Source of the DNA: Didymodactylos carnosus
Taxonomy: Eukaryota; Rotifera; Eurotatoria; Philodinida; Philodinidae
NCBI GenBank assembly: GCA_905250885.1
Contig: CAJNOQ010000100.1
Coordinates: forward strand, 1-64,000
DNA length: 64,000 nt
Reading direction: 5' to 3'
The position numbers were made by a program, and so were the translations under genes. Position 1 is the first letter of the stretch; each line of letters begins with the position of its first letter. Positions 1 to 13,600 of the stretch are shown here, piece after piece. The notes below the pieces were generated by a model. That model was given only the letters and a program-made list of their open reading frames with translations. It had not been told where the DNA came from and made no database searches.

Positions 1-1649
1 AATTTATCAATAAATTGTCGATGTTCATTAATTTGTTTTGTTAAATCATTTAATTTATTATCAATATTATCATTTAATTGTGGTTGTTGTTCAAGAATAT
101 CTAATTCATTTAAAATAAATGGAAACCATTCTTCTAATTCTAAAGCAGCATCCGAAAATAATGTACAATATAATTTAGCTTGTTCATATTTTGATTGAAT
201 ATCATAGCCAATTTTACGTAAAATATCATATTGTTTAAATAAATCATTTAACATTGATTTTATAACATCAACATCATCAATTTGATCAACTAAATATAAA
301 AAATAAGACGATAAAGATTAGTTAAAGATTATAATGAGAAAAAAATATTACCTGAAATTGATTTTAATTCTTGTTCATAATATAAAAATTTTTCATTTAA
401 TTGTGTAACTAATTGTAATTGTTTATTCAAATATTCATAATCAAATATTAATAATCCATCATCTAATTCATTATATTCTTTTTCTAATAATTGAAAATCA
501 TTTCTTATTGATTGCATTTTTGAACATATTTCACTTGTTTGTGACATTTTTTCTGTCGATTTTAATAATAATTTTTGTGTTTGAGAAAATAAATTTAAAA
601 ATTTTTCTTCAAGATTTTGTTCTAAATCAACTGTTAATAAATATTTTAATAAATTATTTATTAATGATAATTGAAATTTTTCTATATGATTATGAAAATC
701 AAATTTTAATTCTTTCATTTTATGTGATGCTTGTTCATTTTCATCAAATATTTGTTCAAAAATTGACATATCTCGAATATCTTCCTCATTTTTATCTTGT
801 TCTTTCAATAAATTTTCAATTATTTGTTGATGTTCAATTAATTGTTGTTTAATATGTTCATATTTGTCAATAAATATTTTAAAACGATCATATTCATCAA
901 TTTGAAGTTTATTAACATCAAAACTATTTTTAAGATTTGATTCAATTGTTGAACATTTGACATGATATTGTTTTACAGTAGATAAAAATGGTGATGATGG
1001 ATCTAAATTTTCAAAAAAATAAAAATAAAAATAAAAATTAAATTAAGAGATGAATATATTTTTTCATCTTCTCTTTCAAAATAATATTCAGAGATACAAT
1101 GACAAAGAAAGAGAATAAAAATCGTATTACCTTCATTTTTTTCAATTTCATTTAAATTTATTTGACATGTATTTAAATCTTGTTTACACGATTGTAATTG
1201 ATTATAACTATTAATAATTTGTTTTTGTTGTTCACCTATTAATTCACTTGTAATAATCATTTGACCATTGTGATATTGTTCTGATTGTCTATCAATCATT
1301 GCTAGATACATATCAATTGTCTGTTGAATAGTATTTAATTTATCATGTATCAATTTTAATTGTTCTAATGTAACTAAACGATGATCAACTTGTTTTAATA
1401 ATTTCTCTTTTTTATCTATTGTTTCATTATTATCATATGATAAAATTGATTTTTTAATAAAATTTAATTTATTTAATGCTAAAATAATTTGTTCTCGATT
1501 TTCAATTGATTTTAATTCTTGTTGTTCAAATTCATTAAAATCAATTTCATATTTATTTAATCGATCATCTTTGTTTTTATCATGTACTTGTTTTATTTCA
1601 ATAATTTTATCATCAATTGTATCTAAATATTGTTCATTTTGTTCATCGT
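1..1649 (-). CDS. Spectraplakin exons 59-61: rod, running off the window
   Basis: Exons 1131-1649 (519 bp), 352-1002 (651 bp) and 1-289, the last truncated by the window edge. Helical sequence such as [38 protein letters not shown] and [19 protein letters not shown]; the last has the W in a spectrin helix-like setting. No stop codon or C-terminal domain is reached, so the gene continues past position 1. Confidence 0.85.
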
Positions 1650-4600
1650 CTAAATAATAGTATACAATTATGTAAAATTAATATACTGGAGAATTTTTTT
1701 AGAGACTTATTCATGGATAACACGGGTTTATTGAAACAAACATCAATAAGAATAACACTAATTCAATAATACAATGAAACAAAAGTTTTGCAGAAGTTAA
1801 CTGTAAAATTCATTAGTCTCATAAATTGATTTTATTTTTCGTTTAGATTAAAATCTCCAAATATCGATACAGCCTTGCATTCAAGCACATATTTAGCAAA
1901 AAATTCAATTGTGCTCTATTTTCCGAGAGTATTTCTAAAAAACACAAACACCCACAAACATCCATAAATTAAAATTAGAGTTAGACAATCGATAGAGCTC
2001 GTCGAGCTGAGTATAGCAACGCCTCATGAACACCCAAAAAAGTTTTTATACTATCGCTTTTTAAGCATATATTTTCAATGAACACCCACGAATGTCCAGA
2101 AGAAAGAGTAAGAACACCTAAAAGGTGTGCCAAATCCAGGCTGCTCTGAGTCTACCAGTGCCTCACCCTCAGCCGAACACCACTTTTTTGGGCGTTCTTA
2201 CCCTTTCTACAGGGTGTTCGTGAATGTTCATTGAAAATATATGCTTAAAAAGCGAAACTATAAAAACTTTTTTGGGTGTTCGTTAGGCGTTGCTATACTC
2301 AGCTCGACGAGCTCTATCGATTGTCTAACTCTAATTTTAATTTATGGGTGTTTGTGGATGTTCGCGTCTTTCAGAAATACCCATTTTCCGATCTTAGTAT
2401 GGGAAAACTATACTTTAAAATATAGACCATATATTACCAAAAGAATTTTTATTCTAACTATTCAGGATCATGAAAAGTACTTTGGCAAAATTAGCCCTGA
2501 AAATACATTGGGGTACGATAAAAAAAAAGTCAATAAAATCCAAAACAAAAACGACATAGAGTCTGCATATAGGCTCTAGTCTTTCTTTGTGTTTTTCTTG
2601 AACCGTTTTCTTTTTACTTGACAACAGCCGCTGCCGACAGATTTCGTCGTAAAGTCAGAATGGAACCTTTTCTTTTAAATCGAAACTAAGACATAGATGG
2701 GGACAACGTAAAAAAAGTCAGAAATTTTGATTTAGACTGTCATTTTTTTACACTGTTGAATGTTGTACACTAGTTTATGTTAATAAAATATGATTGTCGT
2801 ACTCACCTAACAAAATTTGCTGCTTCAATGGTTGAATTTGTTCATTAAAAATTTTATCAAATTCATTTTCATTTTCTATTAATTTTGCTTCTTCCACTAA
2901 TGTTTCTAATTGTTTCATATTATTTATTGTTTTATCATGTTTTTCTTCTAAAATTTGTTTAGCTTTTTCATATGATGAAATTTTTTCTTTTGCATCAACT
3001 TGTAATGAATTAATTTTACTAACAATTGATTTAATAATTTCTGGTGTCGGTGTTTCAATTTTTATTTGTTCATTACTTATTGTTGTTAAATCTTCTGGAC
3101 GTTTTAGTTGTATCTCTTGTTTTATATTTTCAATTTCTGTTTGTAATTCTTCTAATGTTTGTGGTTGATCATTTGATTGAATTTTTGATTGAATTTCATT
3201 TAAACGTTTACTAATTGATGATGTTTGATTTTTTAATAGATTATCTTTTTCTTGTTGAACAAAATTTGACGTTAAACTATTTTTTAAATCATCTATAGAT
3301 TGTTGATCAGTCATATCGGGAAATGATATTTTTAATTCATCAGCTAAACGATTGTATACTTCAATATTTGATATTAATGTTTCATCATTACTATCGACAT
3401 TTTCTCGAATACGATTTGAAAGAATTTCATGTTGTTCAGTAAAATCGTTCAATTTTGATAATAATAGTTCATTATTTTGTCGATTCAAAAAGACTTTATC
3501 ATACAACATTTGTAAACGTAATGATAATGATTCAACAACATTTTGTACAATATCATGATCGATACTTGACATTAATAATAATTCTTTTAAATCACCTTCG
3601 ATCGTTCGTTCATCATGATGACGTTTTTCAATTTCACCAAGAAGTATCTAAAAAATAATAAAAGAAAATTGTAGAAATTTTATCGTAATTCGTGATTATT
3701 CAATGTACTTGATCCTCTTTAATTTTTTCCACTAATTGTTCTTTATTGAGCCGTTTTGTATCATCAATTATTTTCTGTTCTTGACAATCGATCCATGTTA
3801 AAATTGTTGTTGTAGCTAATTTAATATTTTCTGCCAAATCAAAACAAATACGTGTTTTATTATGTAATTCTTCACAATTTTTCATAAGATTTTTATATTG
3901 TTTTGATAATGAATAAAATTTTTGATTTTGTTCACCTTCTTCACTGAAATATTGATTTAATTCATAGATAATTATTTCTTTATCATTTAACTGTGTCAAA
4001 AAATGTTCATAATCATCTTTTTGTATTTTTAATTTATTATAATCAGCCGATATTAATCGTTTATCATATGTTTTTTCAAATTCTAAATTTTTCTCATTTA
4101 ACCATAATTCAAATTGATTTAATTTTGTTTCAATATCTTTACGTCGTTCTTGTTTTTCTAATAATTTTCGTTTTAAATCATCATATTTTGATTCAATTTG
4201 TTTTAATAAACGTTCTTCACTATTTAAACGTTGACGTAATGGTGATAAACTTGATTCAAGATTTCGTATTTCTTGTTGTTGATCTTCTGTATAATTATTA
4301 ATAACATCATTTTCTAATATAGGTAATGATAAAGATTTTAAATAATTAAATAATTTATCAAGATTTTCTTTAGCATTTTGCCATGATAATTGAGCCAAAT
4401 CAAGATCTTTCTCAATAGTCTAAATATAAATCATAGTCAAATTTACATTATTATATAGTAGTAGAGAATTACATTATTAATAATTTCTAAGAAAAAAAAG
4501 TTATACTAGACAGATGACTCTTGCAATCATGTCGTTTTTTAAACTTTTATTAATCATAATCAAACAACGATGGAGAATTTATATTTCTATGAAACTGTCT

Positions 4601-7600
4601 ATTAAATTTCTGTGACATTCAAAGAATTAGAGTACACTAATTCTGTAATATTTTCGCCTTCCATAAATCTATTCGATGATTATATTGTTTAAGAACAGCG
4701 TTGTAGATGAATACAAAAGACATTAATAAATTCAACAGAACATTCGACATATTTTCATTATAAACAGAAAACTATCGAACTAATTAAATCGCATGAAGGA
4801 AGAATTTCCTACTCGATCGGTAGAGTAGGAAATTCGACATATATTACTATCAAACTCATGATGTTAAGTTCGAAATTTGAAAGAAAAATACTAATGATAC
4901 TGTCATTTTTTTAGTACCATATCGAGTTTTATGTTTGGTTTATGGCGAAGGAAAAGAATAACTTACAGAACAAAAAAAAAATGATATATCTTGTTAAAAG
5001 TTGAGAACATGTACCTTTTGATCAGAGAATTATCATAAAAAGAAATAAAATTGAACGATCAGGAATGCTTTGCAAAACATGAAAATCTGAACGGGAAAGT
5101 GCTGCTTACTGGATTATTTGAGTTTTATGTCGTGAAAATTCAACTAATTTCGGCATTAAACATACGGTTTTATAGAAAAGTAAGTTCTATACCCGTTTGA
5201 TTATAGAATATAAAAAAAGTTTAAAAAGAAAATGCTTCAGTTAGAGAATTATTCTATTTTAGATCTACTCGATGATAGACTTGACCTTTCTAAATTTAAT
5301 GTTTAGTTCATACGAAGATATCTAATGCATACCGCTAATTGTTGTTCTTGTAACATATTTTGTTGTTGTGATTGTTCATCGGTATTTTTATCGATCAAAA
5401 CCATTTTAACATCATCATCAATTTTTTCAATGAAATTATGACATAATAATAATTGTGTTTCAAATTGTTGAACATAATCTTTTATTTGTGTTAAATTGTG
5501 TAATAAATATTTTGCTTTTACTGTTAAATTATCATATTTTTTATTTATATTTTCAATTGTTTGCTCAATAACATTATTTTTATTATTATTATCTATTGTA
5601 GAACAACGTTCTAATAATACTTCTCCTTTTAAATTTAAATCTTCTACTCGTTCATATTGTTTTTCAATTTCATCATGAATTTGTTTTATTTGATCAATTT
5701 GTTCACGTAATTGATGTTGATCATAGGATGAACCGGATAATGTACGCTGTCGAATACTTAATATATCGACGACACATTGTTTCTCTTCAATTAAAGTTAA
5801 AAGATCTTTTGACAAATGATGAAATTGTGATAATTCATCTTTTTGTAATTGAATATAATCAATCATATCATGAACATGTTCAATATAATCACACCATAGA
5901 TGATCTAAAATAATATTTTATATAACGTTAATTTTAATCAATTAAAAAAAAAAACAACAATCTATCATTTACTAACCAATTATTTCAATTTCATCTTTAA
6001 TCATCTTTGTATCAAAACGTTTTTGACCACCATTAATTAATGAGAAACCCGTATCTTTATAGTCTTCAATTGTAACATTCGACGATTTTAAACGTTCATC
6101 AATATCCTACGAAAACACAAAAAAAAAAGAATTAAATAATGAAAAACAATTGTAGAAATGAATACGATGGAGATTGTGTTCAACCGTTTTGAACGAGGAC
6201 AAGAATAAAAAAAAGTGTTTGAACAAGAAAAACAGTTTTCTTAAGAGAGAGAGAGATGATCGTTCATATTGTTAATAGTCACAGTTGATGACTCTCATTA
6301 CATACTTGATATTTTTTCATAAATAAATCAATTTGTTGTTGTTCAATAGGTAATGAAATAATTTGATTTTGTTTAATATCATAATCGAGTAATTTGTTTG
6401 TTTGTTCAATACATAATTGTGCTTCTTTATGTGATGTTTTGTATGTTTCAATTTGTTCTATTAATAATTTTAAATAATCAATATAAGATTGAATACGTTG
6501 TCCCATATTTTTATAACATTCAACAATATTTTCTGTAGCTACAGTTATCATTTGTTCATTTTCAGTTGTATCATTTTTAATAATTTGTTCACTATCAAAT
6601 TTAATTGTTGATTCAAATGTCATTTTAAGTGTATCTAATAAATTATCAATATTTGAACTTGTATGAAAACATAAAATTTGATTTGATAATATTTTTAATC
6701 GATTAACATTATCATTATAAGTTGTCTGATATTCATTATAGAGTAAATTACATTTTTCTAAACGTTCTAAACATGCATCTAATTCTAATGGTATTGGTTC
6801 TATATGTTTTAATGTATAATCACTCGAGATAAACCATTGTTCAATTGTTGTTTTTAAATCATTATATTCTTCTGTTAAATGTTCACGATTATTTATAATT
6901 AATGTAAGATCATTTATTAAACGTTGAAATTTGTCATGATGTTCTTGTACAATAAGTTTTAATGTTAAAATATCATTTTGATCTGTTAAATTTTCATTAT
7001 TTTCAATTAATAATTGATCAACAGTTTGATTGTATAATGATAATTTCTTTTCATAATCTTCGTTATTTTTACCTATAGTAATAAATATAATACAACTATT
7101 ATTATTTATTAACTTAAATGATAAGAAAGAGAGAAAGAGAAAGTTTAATGCCTACCTAATAATATTTTTATATTTGAAAAATCATTTTGTTTTATATAAG
7201 AATCATATTGACGAATTTGTTTTGCATATGAGTCAATAATTTGAGTATGTGCTAATAAATATTCATTTAATGTTGATGATAAATGATTTATTTTCTCATT
7301 ATAATCATTTGAATCAAATTCTAATTGTTTTAAATTATTTTCAATTCTTTCTAATTCATTATTTTCATCATTAAAATTTAATAATTGAGATTTTGTTTTA
7401 ATAATATCATTAAATGAATGACGACGTGTACGTAATTGTGCATTATATTGACGATAAATAATAATTTGTTCATCTAATTTTGAACGATTTAATGATAATG
7501 GTTTATGTAGAAAATCAGTATCAAATTGTTCATGAGATTTTTCTAACCATTGAATATAATCGATAATATTTTCTTTAATATTTCGAGTTTCATTGTTTAA

Positions 7601-10600
7601 ACGTTGAATTAATTCAAAATGATGCATTAAACGTTTTTCATTATCATTCCATCGATTTGTGTGTGTTTCAATCGATGAATGAATCTAAATTTAAATGATA
7701 TATTTTTTAATATTTCTTTTTCTCATTATGGAGGGGAGGATACAGAAAAATGTTAGAATTCAATTGACTGATGTAGTCATCCAACAATATATAGTTTTAT
7801 TACGGTAATTTTGAGTGATAGACTTGTACTATCAACAAAACTATACAAATTTATCAATATCTGATGAAATAAATAAATAGACATATATTCTTGCTCATAG
7901 AGTATGTGCGGGAAGTGAGAAGGAGGAGGTTAAAGAGATTTATTCTTATCGAATACGCGTGGAGAAACGATACTACTCAAAGTTAAGTCATCTTCTGAAC
8001 ATCTTTAGTTTAATAAAATTCATAACAATCAAAAATATATCAAAATTATTTGCTTTTTTTTCTTATTCTTAAATTGTGACAAAATTTTGGCATGTCCCTT
8101 ATTTCAACATTAATAATCATCAAAGAAGAGAAAATAAAAGAAAAATTGGATGATTCATTTCTTTTCTCCCACACGATGTTTTGTTTTCTTTTCGTTGAAC
8201 ATGAAGATGTAAGAAAAAGATTCTTGAACGAGACTACCTATGCAATTTGAACGCATACACGAGAAAGGAAGAGTATGAAAATATCAAAGAAAAACTGCTA
8301 TTTAATAAAAAAAGAAAAACACGCACTATGCGGTTTCTACGACTGATGTCTAATGAAAATAAATATGGCTGAGAGAATATGTCTATGCTCTTATTTATTT
8401 GATATACATTTGCATGCAGAGATATATTTAAGCGATAAAAAGAGCAATCAGAGTTTACATCTTCACTATTCTATTCTATGTACAAAGACTGATCAATACA
8501 CTTGTCCAAGTTTTCTTGTGTTCATCATCATTTCTACAAATTGATTCTTTTTTTCATTTCTTTTCTCGATTACTCACTACATTAATATCACAGAGATAGA
8601 TAGATTGACTGATTGTGTCTATATCACATACATTACTCTTTTTTTATATTATCAGACAATAAGAGAAATCCAACAGATATAAATAATTGAAAATAATATT
8701 AAAAAAACAAAAATAATTCTCAAATATTAAAAGAAAGCAAACTATTTAGCATACTCCCCATAAATGAGCTTACATCAGACACTCTATTTTAACATTAAAA
8801 AGACGATATTCGACAAATGTGTCAACAGAAGAAAAACAAAGAAATGTAGAAAACACCGATTTATTTCGCTACTAATGTCATAAAGTAGATCTTATTTTAT
8901 TTTAGTTCGCCATTTCGTTATAGTATTTTTACTAATTGTAAATGCTATTTAGCTAGGTTACATTATCAATAGATATCTCATTCGGATTGTTAGTAAACCT
9001 TGACAAATTCAATAAAAATACTTATTATTATGAAGGACAAATGAGTTTTATCTGAAAACTTTCTAATAGAGAAGACAACAAAGAGTTGCTTAGAGAGAAG
9101 AAAAAATATTTTTCAAAATTTATTAATGCAATAATTCATAAGAAATTAATATTGCACACATATTTTAATTTTTAAATAATCAAAAACTAAAAGAAGATGG
9201 AAAGAAAAATGATGGAAAACAGATCATAATCAGAATTATTGACTATTTCGTTTCTTCTTTCGTTCACTAATTATACATTTTAGCTATAATTTTCTCTATA
9301 TAATGTTCGAAAACTCAGACATCAATGCTCTATTTTCCTACCTTAATGTGAAAAAAGTATGTTTTATATTGAAACAGAAAATAATGAAAGATGCAGTTAT
9401 TTTTGTAAAGAGATATGTCGAACAGAAAATAAAAAACGCTTACAATATGAAGTAAAATGAAGTAAAGATAATCGATTCATCTACGAGCAAACTGATTTTT
9501 GACAAATATCAGATAAAAACAGAAGTTTTTTTTGTTTTATTTTTTATCTAAATTTGACTCTTAAACTAGAATCTTAATCAATATGGAGAGATCTAGTCTC
9601 TAGACAATCAATAAGTGATATATCTGGCAATGATGACCTTCATTTAATTAAATTAGGAAATAAATACTGTTGACGCTAATAGAGTCATCTGTTATGTGTA
9701 CGCAATGTTCTTTTATTCTGACACGTTTCCTTTCTATACATATACTTAGTTTCAAAACAGATCTCTTGCATTTTGTCATTCTTCTTGTCTGTTTATGTCT
9801 CAACATGAATAACGGTATGTATGTACGAGAGAAAGAAAAATAAAAGAAAATAGAAACAAAAAAAAAAAGAAAAGAACAATTTATATTCTCATTTTTAATC
9901 CTTTCTTATTTTAATAAAATTAAAATGACAAAATAATGAAATGTTGACAAACTTAACTTTATCAAAATTATTTAAACTTTAGAATATTGTTTTATGAGAA
10001 GGCAATAGAAACATATAACATAATAAATATTTTTACTTACATAATCATTCATCTGATTTTGTATTGAAGTAGAAGAAGAAGACGATTCAATAATATCCTC
10101 TTGATTATCAAATATATCGATTGTTTGACTTATTCGACGTAATTTTTCTAACTGTTGTTGACAATTTAATAATAATATTTGCAATTCATTATTATCATGA
10201 AGGATATTTACTGACTAAAAATAAAATAAAACCTTTACAATTCTTATCTATGACACTTATGCATATCGATGATCATAACCACTAGACATTCACTATATTT
10301 ATACTTCATTGTTCTATTTTAGTATTTTTCTTCTACTTCTACGACTACTTTTTACCATAAAGAATATAGATAATATGAACATGTTAACACATTTATTTTT
10401 AATTAAATAGTACCGTTTTTTCTGTTGCTTGTTGTTCATCATTACTAAGTTTTTTCTCAAAATCATTCATAGATTGATTCAATTCATCATGAACATGATT
10501 AAATGTGTTTAAGTTCGTTTGTTGACTTAAAGTTTGATCATATAAGTGTCTACATCGTTTTAGATAATCCGTATAACTATAAAAGAGAGTAAGTAGATGA

Positions 10601-13600
10601 TCAGTATAAAATGGAGAATTCAAATTTTCAATATGCCAGAAATGGAAAAAAGTACTTGTAACATTTTTTTTTTCATTTTTTTATCAGTACTCATGTTTTG
10701 CAAAATTTAATAATGCAATCATTTTTTACTTATAATTAAATTGCTTTTTTTTCCCATAATTATAAGTAAAAACAAAAAAGAAGAAATTGTTATAATTATC
10801 ATCTATCTTACTTGGATGCTAATTGTTCAAGTTTTTGCTGAAGCGTACTATACAAGAGACTATTATTATTAAGTCTTTTATCATATGAAGTTAACGACTC
10901 TTCGTCATTATTATCATCGAGCAGATTTTGATTTTGATTTATTGTTGTTTGTTGAATAAATCGATCAAAATCATTTATTGTCGAATGTATTAATTGTAAA
11001 TTTTCTTGTAAAAATCTTATATCAACTTGAGCACCTACACCCATTTCTAATGTTTTCTACAAAATAATAATAACTAGACTATTAATAATAGAACAAAAAA
11101 TTTTAATAGACAAACCTTTAATTTTTCGACTGTTTCATTTATATTCTCCAAATTACAGTTTACTTGAATATCAATTAGTTGTTTTTCAGCTTCATTTAAC
11201 CATTCGTTTAAACGATCATGTTCTTTGATAAATTGATTTATTTTCAAACAATAATCGTCCAAACGTTCGACAAGATTTCCACTTGTTGTACGAACCTATG
11301 AATGAGAGAGAGAAAAAAAATTAGCATTCATTACACATCGAACTAAGAGAGATAGTATACATACGTTTTCCCATTTTTCTTTCAAATCATTCGCTAATAG
11401 TTCAAGATCACCATTGTCTTGATCATTAATTTTCGAATAGGCATAAAATGAATTTGAACGATTTAATAATGAATTAATTAATGATTTTTCTTGATGAATA
11501 TCCTCTCGTATGGCCTAAAAGAAGTAAAGACAAAAATAATAATAATCGTTCGTTTTATTTAATTTTAATCATCTTTATATGTTACTTTAATAAATTCAAT
11601 ATTTGATTTTAATTCATCGATATTTTCATTGATATAAGCATATTTATTAATTTGAAGTTGAAATGAAGATAAACGTTGTATAGCATTTTTCATTTCATCA
11701 ATAATATCATCCACATCAACCTTAACATAAAAATAATAAAACATGTGATAGTCTGATATATTTGTTCGATATGTAGATGTTTCTGTGTGTATGTACGGTA
11801 TTCCTTCTCAGTTTGCAAGTTAATTGATTTTTTATATATATTTTAATTTTCCATTTTATAATCCAATTAATTAAGAAAAAAAAATATACATTCTTTCGTT
11901 CTATAAGTAATTAACAGGAAAAAAAAGTATAATTAAGACATGATATTAAAGAAAACATATAACATAACATAATTTTAAACGCTCTTTGTTTTTCATCAAC
12001 CTCAAAAATATACTTATACGCGTCTTACAGGATGAAGATAATCTTCAAACTCTATTTTAGCAATAGTTAATGCTATTTTGGTTACACATAAATCGAAATC
12101 AAAGTTATATTTGATATACACCTGTAAAAGTCGGATATCACAGTATTATAGCACTAAGAACATCCCGAAATATTTTGAATTTGGTTTAGCAATAGAGAGC
12201 TGTATCATCTTATTCTTTCTTTTATTAACAATAACTGATTACTTATAGAACGAACAAATATTATATAAATGTGAAACTCAACTTGAATAATTATATTTAG
12301 TTAATTTTGCATTTTAGTTAGTTTCGTGCATTGTACAGTGATATCGTGCTTCGTTCTCATCGTATGAAAATTATCGTTCTTTGTTCGATAAGAACAAGGA
12401 ATAGTAACACCCTCATACGGTGTGGACGGAGTTTGTGTTGCTTGTCGTGCCTTAACTCTGTCTTTCTCGAAGGAAACCATCTGACGAGATCCTTGAGAAA
12501 GGTCGAAACCAGTCGTGGTATCGTCTTTTGATTCTTTCAGAAATGATTCTGTCTGAGTCTCTAATAACTAGTAAGAGGTTGTAAAATTAGTGTCTTCTCG
12601 TTCGAAACGAGAACTAATCGTAAAATTAACTAAATATGAACAAAAGAATCTGTATATTTTTCTTAATTAATTGACTTGCAAAATGGGAAATTAAAAATTA
12701 TATAAAAAGTCAATTAGCTTGCAAACTGAGTATGAGTCGTCTGTACATATTGTGACTGCAAAAATAAAAAGATCGATACATGCATGTCTTAGAAACAGAT
12801 GAAAAAAGATACATGCGACAAATTTGTTATTTAAAAAAAAATAGTAAAAACAGTAGCTAAATTAGTGAGCAAACATTAGATTTGTTGATTATTGATTTAT
12901 AACAAATGAACAATTAGTTAGTTGTTTGTCCTATTAAGCATTTATCGTGCAAGACACACACACGCAATTGAATAAGACTTGTTTGTCTTCTCTCACTTCA
13001 TCTTGCCAATGTAACAAGATTTCAATCATAATTATCAAAAGAACCGTCTGATAAAAATAAAATCGATATAATATATGAAAATGAATATCAGAACAATATT
13101 AATAAGCATCATCAATCTAGAGCAAGAACAGTACGAGGAGGTTTATTTCGATGAGCTTTTGATACTATCAAACAGTAAGATTTATTCTTTTTTTTTATCG
13201 AAATATTTAGTGATGATCTCTTCTTACCGTTAAAAAAGGCAATTTTTTTTTTACTCAAACGAAAATTACGATATCTGGCAATTGGAATCAATTATATTCT
13301 ACGTCAGAACGTAGATGTAGTAAGGCTGCATCCTTCACCGATCATTTGACGTAAAAAAACTTTAGAAAATCCTGTTGTCCAACGACATAAGCAAATTGAC
13401 TGTTGCTGAACAAACAGTTAGCAAATTATCAAAATAAAAACAATAAGCAACAAAAACTATCGTCTCAAATAAAAGCAAAAAGGGGACAATTTTTACGGTT
13501 ACATACGAATTATTGAAGACATTTCTGCAAAGCACGTAATTTTCTGGTGTGACAACAAGGTAATATATGGATTGTCAAGCTAGTGATCTAGGGAACATCA

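Noticed and set aside
2241-2579. A plus-strand open frame of 112 codons
   Set aside because: Its first half lies in the arm of the inverted-repeat element at 1927-2382 and its second half in unrelated intron; no family similarity.
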